Positions 53,077 through 61,718 of a DNA stretch of 64,000 bases are shown piece after piece. A model generated the notes under the pieces. It worked only from the letters and a program-made list of their open reading frames with translations. It was not told the DNA's origin and ran no database searches. Position 1 is the first letter of the stretch; every line of letters starts with the position of its first letter. The DNA lies in assembly GCA_002506105.1 (NCBI GenBank), contig DAWU01000050.1:1-64000 (forward strand). Reading direction: 5' to 3'. This DNA comes from Methanolinea sp. UBA275. GTDB lineage: Archaea; Halobacteriota; Methanomicrobia; Methanomicrobiales; Methanospirillaceae. Position numbers and translations under genes: made by a program.

Positions 53077-53121
53077 TTGCTTATGTCTGACTATGCAGAT
53101 GAATCCTACTTTATCAAAATA

Positions 53122-53130
53122 GTATAAATA
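53122..53130. promoter_or_regulatory. TATA element for cdrS-ftsZ, possibly shared with cobD
   Basis: TATTTATAC on the minus strand (GTATAAATA on plus) is centred near 53126. It would start the minus transcript near 53101, giving an 85-base leader with the operator array inside it. In the plus direction it would start near 53151, 75 bases before cobD; TTTTTATCATA near 53178 is another candidate for that gene. Confidence 0.45.
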
Positions 53131-53225
53131 ATTTTCTATTCGAATTGGAAAATATGAAGACTGCTTCCCCATCTTTTTATCATAATCCGGTCCACAATTG
53201 TATGTTCGCATCACCGGGTTTTTAA

Positions 53226-54224
53226 ATGAATGGGCGGAATTTGTCAAAAGTGGTCCATGGTGGGACCGGAATAAGGATCAAAAGAAAGACGGGCGCGTCA
53301 ATTCTTGATTTTTCTGCGAGCATCAATCCATACCCGCCGCACCTTGAATCAGGGATCACCCAAGAATACCTTGATGTCTATCCCGATGACGGGTACGAGG
53401 AACTCAAATCGGTGATCGCCCGTCACCTTGGAAGGGATAGTGATGAAGTGACTGTGGGGAATGGATCCATTGAGGTCATCCGGGTCCTCTGCAGCACGGT
53501 CCTCTCACCGGGTGATACTATCAGCATCACCCGGCCGACATTCGGCGAGTATGAATTTTCTGCGAAACTTGCCGGAGCAACCCCTGCAGCAGGGCCAGGG
53601 TCTAAGATCCACTTCCTCTGCAACCCAAACAATCCCACCGGCTATCTTATGGAAAAAGATGAGATACTCCGTCTTCTTGACCGGTGCAGCAGGGAGGGAT
53701 GCATCCTTGCGATCGATGAGGCGTTCATCGAGATCTCAGATGATCCCTCACATCAGGTTGCAGATATCAGCCACCCGTCGCTTTTTGTGATACGGTCCCT
53801 GACCAAGAGTTACGCGGTCCCAGGAATCAGGTTTGGGTTCGGACTTGGTGATCCCGCCATCATCGAACAGATGGAAATGCGAAGGCTCCCGTGGAGTGTG
53901 AACGCGATCGCGGAAAAGATGGCGATTGCTGCGTTCACAGAGCATGGTGATCTCTCATACTCCCGGAAACGCATCAGGGAAGAGAGGGAGAGGGTCTGTA
54001 CTGCCCTGGCAGATCTTCCGGTCGAGGTCATTCCTTCCAGGACCAATTTCCTCCTTCTCAACCTGGATCGCGATGTCGCTCCACTCTGTGAAGCGTTATT
54101 GCATAAGGGAATCCTTGTCAGGGATTGCCATTCTTTCGGCCTTCCGTGCTCAATAAGGATTGCGGTCCGCAGGAGAGAGGATAATATGCGCCTTGTGGAG
54201 GCGCTTTCTGAATGTTTGCACTGA
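53226..54224 (+). CDS. cobD: Threonine-phosphate decarboxylase CobD-like
   Basis: A 332-residue fold-type I PLP enzyme of the CobD/HisC group. VHGGTGIRIKRKTGASILDFSASINPYPP is the CobD-type N-terminus, with NPNNPTGYLM, AIDEAFIEIS and the PLP lysine in RSLTKSYAVPGIRFGFG. CobD makes aminopropanol phosphate for the cobalamin lower-loop side chain; histidinol-phosphate transamination is the alternative for this family. The next gene, cobY, overlaps by 13 bases and acts on the same cobinamide, which favours CobD. Confidence 0.88.
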   Translation: MNGRNLSKVVHGGTGIRIKRKTGASILDFSASINPYPPHLESGITQEYLDVYPDDGYEELKSVIARHLGRDSDEVTVGNGSIEVIRVLCSTVLSPGDTISITRPTFGEYEFSAKLAGATPAAGPGSKIHFLCNPNNPTGYLMEKDEILRLLDRCSREGCILAIDEAFIEISDDPSHQVADISHPSLFVIRSLTKSYAVPGIRFGFGLGDPAIIEQMEMRRLPWSVNAIAEKMAIAAFTEHGDLSYSRKRIREERERVCTALADLPVEVIPSRTNFLLLNLDRDVAPLCEALLHKGILVRDCHSFGLPCSIRIAVRRREDNMRLVEALSECLH

Positions 54225-54805
54225 TCCTTGCCGGTGGGCCGGGCAGCCGTCTGGGAATGGGAGAAAAACCCCTGGTCACCATTGAAGGGACGCCCATGAT
54301 ATCGTCTGTGATCGACGCGTTCTGTAATGCAGGGTGCGAGGCGGTGGTGATCCTCTCCAGGAAGACACCATTTACCCATGCATGGTGCCGGGCCAGGGGT
54401 ATCTCCCATTATACTGCGTCCGGTGAGGGATATATCGAGGATATAATCGAATCGGTCAGAATCCTTGATATTACCGAACCCTTCTTCACATCCGTATCTG
54501 ACCTGCCATTCATCGAGGCAGATCTCGTGCATGAGATTCTTGGTGTGTACAGAGAGTGCGGAAAAGCCGCTCTTTCGACATGGATCCCGAAAAGCAGTGC
54601 AATGAAAAGTGGATCCACCATTCCATATGTTGAATGTATAGGAGGTATTGAGGCCTGTCCTGCTGGGGTTAACATCCTTCGGGGGGATCAGATTGGGGAA
54701 CCCCAGGATGAAGAGAAACTTCTGATCGATGATCTCCGTCTTGCGTACAATATCAATACCCGTGAGGCCCTTGGCAAGGCCACTCTCTGGAAAAAACGAA
54801 CGTAG
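54212..54805 (+). CDS. cobY: Adenosylcobinamide-phosphate guanylyltransferase CobY
   Basis: A 197-residue nucleotidyltransferase of the archaeal CobY type, which activates adenosylcobinamide phosphate with GTP and replaces bacterial CobU. The nucleotide loop is ILAGGPGSRLGMGEKPL (about residues 4-20); VSDLPFIEADLV carries the metal-binding aspartate; PAGVNILRGDQ and DDLRLAYNINTREAL close the fold. It resembles MobA in plan but pairs with cobD in a 13-base overlap. Cobalamin is central to methyl transfer in methanogens. Confidence 0.9.
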   Translation: MFALILAGGPGSRLGMGEKPLVTIEGTPMISSVIDAFCNAGCEAVVILSRKTPFTHAWCRARGISHYTASGEGYIEDIIESVRILDITEPFFTSVSDLPFIEADLVHEILGVYRECGKAALSTWIPKSSAMKSGSTIPYVECIGGIEACPAGVNILRGDQIGEPQDEEKLLIDDLRLAYNINTREALGKATLWKKRT

Positions 54806-54927
54806 ACTGTGTACGTCACTCCATGTTTCATGAAATAAGCGATTGTTGAAGTCATTTTTGGTAATTCAGGAAATTTTGGCCGCTTTCCGGGAGAAATTTA
54901 ATGAATCATGATAATGAAGTATAGGGT

Positions 54928-56163
54928 ATGCAGGTCTCGCGGGAAGTGGAACTCGAAGGTCATATCATTGACTCAGGCATCATGACGCGAGTATTCGATC
55001 GTATCATGGACATGGGGGGAAATTTCGAGATCATTGTATTTAACGTGGGCAAACGAAAATCAGATCCGAGCTATGCGCACCTCAGGGTGAATGCCGAGAC
55101 TGAGGAACAGCTTCGCGCCATTTTGTCAGAGATCCACCGTTTCGGGGCTAGGCTCCTTGAAGTAAAAGATGTATGCATTGTGCCGGCTGAAGGCGACCGG
55201 ATCGTCCCCAAGGGTTTTTATTCGACCACGCATCATCCGACCTCAATCAAGTACCAGGGAATATGGATACCGGTTCAGCACATTGAGATGGACTGCCTTG
55301 TGGTTATCGACAAGAATGCCACGAGCGCTCTCTGCACGCCCATCTCGAAACTGAAGAGGGGCGATCTTGTGGTGGTTGGAGAGGATGGAGTCAGGGTGAG
55401 TCCCCCCGAACGTCCCCGTCAGATATCCACCTTTGAGTTCATGCAGGGGACGGTGTCACCTGAGAGGCCGAGCGAAACCATCATTGCCCGTATCGCGTCT
55501 GAGATAATCAGCCTCAAGAAGAAGGGAGGAAAGATCGGGATTGTCGGTGGACCTGCGATCATCCATACAGGGGCTGCCAACGCCCTCGCCTCAATTATCA
55601 GGAAAGGCTACATCGATGTACTTTTCGCGGGGAATGCTCTTGCAACTCATGACATCGAATACAATCTCTTCGGAACTTCGCTCGGGATGGATATTTCAAC
55701 GGGAAAACCCATGACTGGAGGGCATAAAAACCATTTTTATGCAATATCAGAAGTCATCCGCGCCGGATCCATTACATCGGCTGTCAAGAAGGGCGTGATA
55801 ACAGGAGGGATCATGTACGAGTGTGTGCAGAGAAATATTCCCTATGTTCTAGCCGGCTCAATTCGTGATGACGGTCCTCTGCCAGATGTGATCACCGACA
55901 CCATGGAAGCACAGGACAGGATGCGGGAGTATGTGGGTGAATGCAACATGGTCCTCATGATCGCAACGCTTCTTCACTCTGTCGCGGTAGGGAACCTGTT
56001 GCCCTCGTATGTAAAGACCATATGCGTGGATATCAACCCGTCCTCGGTGACCAAACTGATGGACAGGGGTACGATGCAGGCAATTGGCGTGGTCAGCGAT
56101 GCCGGCACTTTCCTCCCCCTGCTTGAAAAGCAGCTGGACCTGCAGGGTGGATCTTCTCAGTGA
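54928..56163 (+). CDS. Archaeal ornithine cyclodeaminase, LOR/SDH family (TIGR00300)
   Basis: A 411-residue protein of the TIGR00300 family. The N-terminal LOR/SDH part (VSREVELEGHIIDSGIMTRVFDRIMDMGGNFEIIVFNVGK) is followed by a Rossmann-like region (GKIGIVGGPAIIHTGAANALASIIRKGYIDVLFAGNALATHDIEYNLFGTSLGMD). Members in methanogens have been assigned ornithine cyclodeaminase activity, giving proline from ornithine. An earlier name was LOR/SDH bifunctional enzyme conserved region. It is monocistronic and converges with RaSEA, overlapping its end by seven bases. Confidence 0.85.
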   Translation: MQVSREVELEGHIIDSGIMTRVFDRIMDMGGNFEIIVFNVGKRKSDPSYAHLRVNAETEEQLRAILSEIHRFGARLLEVKDVCIVPAEGDRIVPKGFYSTTHHPTSIKYQGIWIPVQHIEMDCLVVIDKNATSALCTPISKLKRGDLVVVGEDGVRVSPPERPRQISTFEFMQGTVSPERPSETIIARIASEIISLKKKGGKIGIVGGPAIIHTGAANALASIIRKGYIDVLFAGNALATHDIEYNLFGTSLGMDISTGKPMTGGHKNHFYAISEVIRAGSITSAVKKGVITGGIMYECVQRNIPYVLAGSIRDDGPLPDVITDTMEAQDRMREYVGECNMVLMIATLLHSVAVGNLLPSYVKTICVDINPSSVTKLMDRGTMQAIGVVSDAGTFLPLLEKQLDLQGGSSQ

Positions 56164-57158
56164 GTGAGGGGCATGCAATACGGGCGCTCCCGCTGCAGGA
56201 CATACTCCCACTCTTCCCTGCAGGCACAGGGAGTATTATACAGCGCTCGCAGTAGTTCCCTGTCTCCAGAAAGAGAATAATCCCGTATACCTTTTACTAT
56301 CTGGTGGTCGCATGTTCCGCAATTATGTGCCCCTCTTGGCTGTCCCCCCCCAAGCGGATCACAGGTGAGGTGAACAGGCGACATCATGAGGATGGAAAGG
56401 ACGCTCCAGAGATAGGGAGGCCTATACTCCCTCTTCTTCCAGTAATACTCAAGTTCAGTCCCCCGCTGGACCGTGCAGGGGTTCAGGGAAATCATGTCTG
56501 CCAGACCTGACAGATCGTGGATGGAGGTGATCATGTCGCCGAGGGCCTCCGCTTCAGTCAGGAAGAGGGGCTTTACGAGAAGATACGCCTTCACCCCGGC
56601 ACCCGCGGTTCGGGCCACGTGTGCGGCCTGACAGAAATCATCCCAGGAAAATCCCTTGTTGATGCATTTTTCCCTGATCGCATCGTTGCTTGTCTCTACA
56701 CCGATAGCCACGTAGAGGGGAGTATCATGGGAATTGTCATCGATGGTTGACATGAATGAAGAGAGAGCATCACCCGAGACAAACTCAGGACGCGTCTCTG
56801 CAATAACCCGCTTCCCCTTCAGCATTCCTGCAAGGGCATCTCTTGCCGCAGGAGGAACCTCATGAGAGTCGAAGAAGCTACCAGAGGTGTATATCTTTAC
56901 GACATCAATTGCCCCGAGGGGGAAATTGTCTTTTACCCAGGAGACCTGCGAGAGAAGGAGAGTCTCAAGTTCCCGGGAGTCGCTGGTTCCGTAACGCTCA
57001 TGGCGATAACTGCACATCCTGCACCGGTTCCATTCACACCCGCCGGTCTTCAGAATGAGGGTAAGGGTTGATACTACCTCTCCGAGAACGCGATCGCACC
57101 CGGTCCAGGCCGCAAGCGGTCGTTCGGAGACTTCTCTCTGGTTCACGTGTGTGATCAT
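56157..57158 (-). CDS. Archaeosine synthase radical SAM subunit RaSEA
   Basis: A 333-residue radical SAM protein of the RaSEA family, which with ArcS turns preQ0-lysine in tRNA into archaeosine. The cluster motif is GGCEWNRCRMCSYR (Cx4Cx2C), typical of the Elp3-like group; KIYTSGSFFDSHEVP, VIAETRPEFVSGDAL and AIGVETSNDAIREKCINKGFSWDDF follow, and the C-terminus has CDPLGGGQPRGAHNCGTCD. It completes the archaeosine set with tgtA-arcS, 21 kb away. It is convergent with the ornithine cyclodeaminase gene. Confidence 0.9.
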   Translation of the reverse strand: MITHVNQREVSERPLAAWTGCDRVLGEVVSTLTLILKTGGCEWNRCRMCSYRHERYGTSDSRELETLLLSQVSWVKDNFPLGAIDVVKIYTSGSFFDSHEVPPAARDALAGMLKGKRVIAETRPEFVSGDALSSFMSTIDDNSHDTPLYVAIGVETSNDAIREKCINKGFSWDDFCQAAHVARTAGAGVKAYLLVKPLFLTEAEALGDMITSIHDLSGLADMISLNPCTVQRGTELEYYWKKREYRPPYLWSVLSILMMSPVHLTCDPLGGGQPRGAHNCGTCDHQIVKGIRDYSLSGDRELLRALYNTPCACREEWEYVLQRERPYCMPLTH

Positions 57159-57436
57159 TGGTGTGGAAAGCTCATAACCTCGTGGGAATGGCAGCTCTCA
57201 CTTCACTGCCTGTATCATCATTCCCGGCACGAGAAAAACCCTGGTTCGTGGTTATGATACAATCCTGGGAATTATCGCCTCATTCATGAAGAAAGGGCTG
57301 AAATAGCGTGCATACACCAGAAGACTATTCAATTTCCCGGAGGAACATACTGAGTATCTTCAATACCCGGGATGGCAGGAACATGCATGTACCGGGAATC
57401 AGCGTTGAACCCGATAAGAAACCCAGGTGCGATACC

Positions 57437-58552
57437 ATGACACAATCCAGACCGAGATCCCTTCAGAGAATCCGGGCGCTCATCACCATAACCGTGTTCT
57501 TCATGCTGTGTGCAGGAGTTGCAACCGCGTACGAGCTTACCATCACCGCTCCATCAAGCGTGCAGAAGGGTATGCCGCTTGTAATCAATGGATCAAGCAA
57601 CCTGCCTCCCGCGATCTCGGTCGACATTGTCCTCTCACGGGCAGAGTACACTACCGAAGAGCTCGCACGCCAGACGGTTACCCTGCAGGGGACGAAAGAA
57701 TTCTCCGTTATATTTGATACGAAGGATCTCCCAAAAGGCCAGTATAAGGTAGAGGTGCCAGGAATATCGGGATATACATTCCTGGGTGATTCGACCACGA
57801 TTAAGATTGTTCAGATAGTCGACCGGTCCGATGAAGTCATGGTCAAATCCCCGCGGACTCAGGAGATGGACGGAACTCTTGAGGTGAGGGGTATCATCCC
57901 CACGCAGAAGAGCGCCGGGGTCCAGATACAGGTAATTGGTCCTAAAAACGAGGTGGTATTCGGACCGGAATATATAGTCACCCTTTCCGATGGGTCGTTC
58001 ATGCGGGATGTCAAGATCGACGGTCCCGGAACATACGAGGTGAGCTTTACTGACAGCAGGGGTTTTATTGGTACCTATCCCTTCAATGTCACGGCTCCCT
58101 TCGTACCCGTGACACCCACTCCCACGCCGGATACTGCAGGTGTGGCCATAACCGCGACAGCCCCGTCCACTGCTGATCACCCTGCGTATTTTGTGGTTAC
58201 GGCGCCCCCTGGTGAGGTGAATATCACCACTTCGGCCGGTATCGACTGGATAATCGAGTATCCCGATTCGCGTGGAACAATCCAGAAGATCAACAGTAAA
58301 GGCCAGCAGGACTCCGAGGAGGTCACAATCCTTGCACAGGGAGAGACCATCTATCTCAAGGTGTATCCCTATCGTTTCTCTGACCGGGGAGACGTGACCA
58401 TCTTTGCAGAAGGTGCCGAGAAAGTGGGCGTTGCATCCGAGATGCCCCCGGCATTTGTTACCACCACAAGCCCGACTCAAAAGTCTCCAATTCCCTTGGG
58501 GATCACCCTGGGCGCTCTTCTCATCGTTGGATTGAGAAGGCTCCGCCAATGA
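57437..58552 (+). CDS. Surface protein with repeated beta domains and C-terminal sorting-like signal
   Basis: A 371-residue exported protein. A signal peptide (about residues 1-35, ALITITVFFMLCAGVATAYE) is followed by beta-sandwich repeats: LTITAPSSVQKGMPLVINGSSNLPP, then EMDGTLEVRGIIPTQKSAG and GEVNITTSAGIDWI, joined by a PVTPTPTPD linker. The end is a Pro/Thr stretch, a hydrophobic span (IPLGITLGALLIVGL) and RRLRQ, like archaeosortase or membrane-anchor signals. ATG 57437 is chosen over an upstream frame start at 57308, since the signal peptide then lies at the N-terminus. Function is probably envelope structure. Confidence 0.8.
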   Translation: MTQSRPRSLQRIRALITITVFFMLCAGVATAYELTITAPSSVQKGMPLVINGSSNLPPAISVDIVLSRAEYTTEELARQTVTLQGTKEFSVIFDTKDLPKGQYKVEVPGISGYTFLGDSTTIKIVQIVDRSDEVMVKSPRTQEMDGTLEVRGIIPTQKSAGVQIQVIGPKNEVVFGPEYIVTLSDGSFMRDVKIDGPGTYEVSFTDSRGFIGTYPFNVTAPFVPVTPTPTPDTAGVAITATAPSTADHPAYFVVTAPPGEVNITTSAGIDWIIEYPDSRGTIQKINSKGQQDSEEVTILAQGETIYLKVYPYRFSDRGDVTIFAEGAEKVGVASEMPPAFVTTTSPTQKSPIPLGITLGALLIVGLRRLRQ

Positions 58553-58628
58553 GCGGTCCTCAACATTTTCTCTTCATCAGGTGAACTGGATACATTTTTG
58601 AGAATCGGAATCAAACAGGTATATCCGG

Positions 58629-58713
58629 GCCGGGGTAGTCTAGTCCGGAAAGGCGGTGGCCTTGAAAGCCACTGGTGCCCAGCACCTCAAGAGTTCAAAT
58701 CTCTTCCCCGGCG
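58629..58713 (+). tRNA. tRNA-Ser (anticodon TGA)
   Basis: An 85-nt type II tRNA without encoded CCA. The acceptor stem pairs GCCGGGG (58629-58635) with CCCCGGC (58706-58712), discriminator G. The anticodon arm GTGGC-CTTGAAA-GCCAC gives anticodon TGA. The long variable arm (TGGTGCCCAGCACCTC) and the T arm with GAGTTCAAATCTC follow. These features identify serine and UCN codon reading. T-rich sequence begins just downstream. Confidence 0.97.
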
Positions 58714-58724
58714 TTTATCTCATG

Positions 58725-58729
58725 TTTTT
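58725..58729 (+). terminator. Oligo-T terminator after tRNA-Ser
   Basis: Five T at 58725-58729 begin 12 bases beyond the mature tRNA end, followed later by longer T runs around 58810-58830. Confidence 0.35.
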
Positions 58730-59030
58730 ATACCAGGTCTCCTTTTCCAGGAAGGATCATTATTCTTGAAGACCGGGAAAATTTCGTCTCCCCTGAAAAG
58801 CGCGTAAATACTTTTTTAATTATTTTTTATGTATTTTCATCCGCGTAAGTAGGGAAAAAAGCGATAAATTTTCTTTTAAATAATGTTTTAAGCCATTTAA
58901 TAAAAAATTTCTTACAGGTGCAACAACGCCATTTTCAGAGGGTACTGCCGGAATCTATCACTTTTTTACCGCATAAAGTGGGCAAAAGACCCCCAGGATC
59001 CCCATTTTTGGGGCAAAGGAGGCGAAATCA

Positions 59031-59037
59031 ATATAAA
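59031..59037 (+). promoter_or_regulatory. TATA box of the small repeat-protein gene
   Basis: ATATAAA is centred 27 bases before the ATG at 59061, so the transcript would be leaderless or nearly so. Confidence 0.5.
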
Positions 59038-59060
59038 CCCCAACAATTCAACGTAAAATT

Positions 59061-59276
59061 ATGGGAGTAAAAATTGGTAAAGAAAAAATCAAGCGCGAAC
59101 CCGGATACCTCTACTACTTAGGGAAGGACGGGTACGTTTGGGCTGCACCGATGAAGAGCAACAAAACCGGCAAGAAGCGGAAAGTCGGAACAGAAAAGAT
59201 CCCGAAAGAGAAGGGATATTTCTACTATCTTGGTAAGGACGGCTACGTCGGAAAAGCCAAGATGAAAAACGCCTGA
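59061..59276 (+). CDS. Small basic protein with two copies of a YYLGKDGYV repeat
   Basis: A 71-residue, very basic protein built from two similar units: PGYLYYLGKDGYVWAAPMK (about residues 14-32) and KGYFYYLGKDGYVGKAKMK (about 51-69), each preceded by a Lys-rich strand (GKEKIKRE; GTEKIPKE). No signal or membrane segment is seen. I recall similar short repeat proteins in methanogens and bacteria but know no function. The repeat could be a small beta unit that binds nucleic acid, which is a guess from charge alone. It has its own TATA box. Confidence 0.8.
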   Translation: MGVKIGKEKIKREPGYLYYLGKDGYVWAAPMKSNKTGKKRKVGTEKIPKEKGYFYYLGKDGYVGKAKMKNA

Positions 59277-59615
59277 AATCCCATCAAATTTTTCCTTCAC
59301 AACAGACTGTGCAAAAAGGCCCAGTCTGCCTATTTCTAATATTCACTGTGCCGTGTCTGTATCCTGGTTTTTGATCACCAGTTCATTGCATGGCATCAGA
59401 GATTGTTGCATGGTATATGGATGAGCCAAGGACGAAATCAAGGAGTGGCTTATGTGCCATGCACTTATGTGATCATCTTTTGCTGCACTGGCGCCTCGCA
59501 CTATCTATCTGCAGAGTTGATCGGCAAATTTATATTTAAGCAAGAATTGCAGGTGCATCTGTCAAGGGAGTGCGAAAGTGGCATTCCCTGACCTGATCGA
59601 CAGGGGGTTACACAG
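59277..59615. other. 339-bp gap before the TPR gene
   Basis: No gene recognised. AAATTTATATTTAAG near 59526-59540 is a good TATA element and would start a transcript near 59557, giving the TPR gene a leader of about 60 bases. Repeated TTGCATGG words (near 59385 and 59407) have no clear meaning. Confidence 0.4.
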
Positions 59616-59957
59616 ATGAACCGGACAGTTCTGAACATCACGGAAAAAGCTGAATATTTCAGCAAAATTGGAATGGAATCGGCGGGGAACGGCAATTATA
59701 CCAGTGCGCTTGCATCTTTCGACCGGGCACTGAAAGAGATGCCAGTGTATGCCGGAGCCTGGAGAGAGAAAGCAAACTGCCTCGATGCGATGGGCAGGTG
59801 TGAAGATGCCATACGGTGTTATGATCATGCACTTCAGATCGACCCGGGTGATGCGGAGGCATGGTTCGACAAGGGATTAACCCTGAAGAAACTCGGGAAC
59901 GATGAAGAAGCATTCAAGTGCATGAACCGGGGTGTGGATCTCGCGCTTGGTGTATAA
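59616..59957 (+). CDS. Tetratricopeptide repeat protein
   Basis: A 113-residue soluble TPR protein with about three helical repeats: KAEYFSKIGMESAGNGNYTSALASFDRALKEMP, AGAWREKANCLDAMGRCEDAIRCYDHALQIDP and DAEAWFDKGLTLKKLGNDEEAFKCMNRGVDLA. Each has the W/G/Y/A/P consensus spacing. TPRs mediate protein-protein contact; no partner is suggested by its neighbours. GGGGGTTACACAG before the ATG may be the ribosome site. The gene is monocistronic. Confidence 0.88.
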   Translation: MNRTVLNITEKAEYFSKIGMESAGNGNYTSALASFDRALKEMPVYAGAWREKANCLDAMGRCEDAIRCYDHALQIDPGDAEAWFDKGLTLKKLGNDEEAFKCMNRGVDLALGV

Positions 59958-60158
59958 GCGCCAGAGGAGTCCTGGGAGAGATACACCACCCGTATCAGCA
60001 TCCCAGTTCCGAATGCCTCTTCCTTTTCTTTCACATACTGGCATACAATAGTTTCACCGCTTCGTGTCAGGTGAGCCCTGCTGCGGAGTATTATCTAGGA
60101 TACAGTTCCTGGATGACATAATTAAAACGGTGCCGGATTCACTATTGTGATACTTGAT

Positions 60159-60965
60159 ATGGACGACGATTTGAAATCTGCACTCATGGATTGGTGCAGG
60201 AGAAAGGAAATACCACTTGTGGGCGTCGCTGCTGCCTCCCGCTGGGAGAATCCACCGTTCTTTCCATGGATGCCCGAATCATTCTATCCCCGATCAATCT
60301 ATCCGGATACCAGATCGGTGATTGTGATCGGTTTCCCTGTCCACCTTCCTGTCATTGAGTCTACCCCCTCGATCCATTACCACGAGCTCTACCAGACACT
60401 GAACCGGCTGCTTGATGACTCAACGTACCTGATGGCCGAATGGCTGAACAGGAGGAATTATCCGTCCATGGCAATTCCAAGAGATGGATACGGCAGCATT
60501 GAGGTCCTGTTGAATAAGCCAGTGGCATTCTTCTCACACCGGCATGCGGCATACCTGGCAGGTCTTGGAACGTTCGGGGTGAATAACATGATCCTGACAC
60601 CGGGGTATGGGCCCAGGGTCAGGTTCGGTTCGGTCTTCACCAGTGCACCACTCCCTCCGGATCCGATTCAGAGTGACGATCTCTGTATACGATGCATGCG
60701 TTGCGTGGAGATGTGCCCGACGCATGCCCTTGAAGAGGAGATGTACCCCGGCGGCATCACCCATAAGCATGCATGCGCAACCCACAGTGCAGCATTATTC
60801 CGGAGATCGATCTCACCCTGTGGGGTATGTATCAAGGTCTGCCCGGTCGGAAATGACCGCGAGCTCTTCCATCGTGAGAATCCTGATATCTATACCTCCC
60901 CTGATTCGTATCCAGAAATGACACGTGCCTGGGATCATGTGAGATCGTATGGGGGAAAAGAATAG
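60159..60965 (+). CDS. QueG-related iron-sulfur reductase
   Basis: A 268-residue protein related to epoxyqueuosine reductase. The N-terminal part (LKSALMDWCRRKEIPLVGVAAASRWE; FPWMPESFYPRSIYPDTRSVIVIGFPV) matches the QueG fold, HRHAAYLAGLGTFGVNNMILTPGYGPRVRFGSVFT is the conserved core, and two 4Fe-4S motifs follow, CIRCMRCVEMCP and CGVCIKVCPVG. QueG uses cobalamin; archaea do not make queuosine, so the substrate here must differ. ATG 60159 is chosen; GTG 60147 would be leaderless from the AATTAAAAC element and remains possible. Confidence 0.83.
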   Translation: MDDDLKSALMDWCRRKEIPLVGVAAASRWENPPFFPWMPESFYPRSIYPDTRSVIVIGFPVHLPVIESTPSIHYHELYQTLNRLLDDSTYLMAEWLNRRNYPSMAIPRDGYGSIEVLLNKPVAFFSHRHAAYLAGLGTFGVNNMILTPGYGPRVRFGSVFTSAPLPPDPIQSDDLCIRCMRCVEMCPTHALEEEMYPGGITHKHACATHSAALFRRSISPCGVCIKVCPVGNDRELFHRENPDIYTSPDSYPEMTRAWDHVRSYGGKE

Positions 60966-61111
60966 ATCAATCTCCTTCTCATTCACCCCATCCAGGGTGG
61001 ATTGATTGACCTGGGAGAAGGGACTGGGGTAGATGAACTCATCCATAGTGTTCAAAGATACCATTTATGATTCTGTGCGACCAAAAGAATACACATATCC
61101 GGGTGAAGATC

Positions 61112-61342
61112 ATGTGCATCGCAGTTCCTGCTGAAGTGGTCGAGATCAGAGAGGGAAATATCGGCGTTGTGGATTATGGGGATCTCAGACAGGAGGTGAG
61201 GCTCGATCTCGTTGATGTGAACATCGGGGAATTTGTTCTGGTCCACGTCGGTTTTGCGATCCAGAAACTCTCACGGGAAGAGGGTCTTGAAACCAGGGAG
61301 ATCTTCAGGCAGGTCTATGCTGCAATGGAAGATGCACAATAA
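61112..61342 (+). CDS. hypC: Hydrogenase maturation chaperone HypC
   Basis: A 76-residue HypC/HupF protein, which helps deliver the Fe(CN)2CO group to NiFe hydrogenases. The start MCIAVPAEVVEI carries the essential Cys2, and the beta-barrel fold continues with GNIGVVDYGDLRQEVRLDLV and GEFVLVHVGFAIQKLS. ATG 61112 is fixed by the need for Met-Cys at the N-terminus and is preceded by GGTGAAGATC. No other hyp gene is beside it. A T7 run follows the stop. Confidence 0.95.
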   Translation: MCIAVPAEVVEIREGNIGVVDYGDLRQEVRLDLVDVNIGEFVLVHVGFAIQKLSREEGLETREIFRQVYAAMEDAQ

Positions 61343-61718
61343 TTGCCTTTTTTTCCTTCGAAAATATCTCCCCCCTTCTCACCATTGTGAATGCATTACC
61401 TCAAAGGGAATCATACGTTTTTTTAAAATTGAAAAAATGGGATGTTACCACAGCTAACCATACAACCTCTCCTTCTCTGCGATCTACTTGCCCATCATGA
61501 TGAATCCCCAAACCACGATCAACTACCTGGTTCAGCCGCGCTGCACACCCATGTTCTCATATTCGTTCGACCCGGGAGATTCATGGATAGTGTGCAGCAG
61601 GGTATTTTTGTTATACGCGCCTGTATCCTGAAGGAACGCATGGAAATCTCCGGGAATCAATACGCTTATCTTCTATGAACTCAAAAATTGATAAAATTGC
61701 AGAGAGAATGTGGTCAGA
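61343..61718. other. 376-bp gap between hypC and a small membrane protein
   Basis: A T7 terminator follows hypC. A TATA-like TTTTTTTAAAATT near 61412-61424 precedes an ATG at 61442 that opens a 78-codon frame, but its product is unrecognisable and I do not call it. No RNA gene was seen. Confidence 0.4.
61348..61354 (+). terminator. Oligo-T terminator after hypC
   Basis: Seven T begin 6 bases after the hypC stop codon. Confidence 0.45.

Larger units (their letters stand above)
58714..59060. other. 347-bp AT-rich gap after tRNA-Ser
   Basis: No gene was recognised. The sequence is strongly AT-rich (long A and T runs from 58805 to 58915). Near its end, CCCCATTTTTGGGG (59000-59013) is a five-base-pair hairpin lying about 28 bases before the TATA box of the next gene, a possible control site. 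Confidence 0.45.

Noticed and set aside
53034..53091. Short CRISPR-like array
   Set aside because: The 11-bp period has no spacers; it fits an operator array, not CRISPR.
57250..57307. Fragment reading like a C-terminus (TILGIIASFMKKGLK) before the surface protein
   Set aside because: No start codon is available in frame before a stop, and the stretch is too short to call a pseudogene.
57635..58549. Minus-strand open frame opposite the surface protein
   Set aside because: The plus frame has a signal peptide and C-terminal anchor; the minus product has no domain.
61442..61678. 78-codon frame after hypC
   Set aside because: A TATA-like element precedes it but the product has no domain, signal or membrane segment and no plausible composition.
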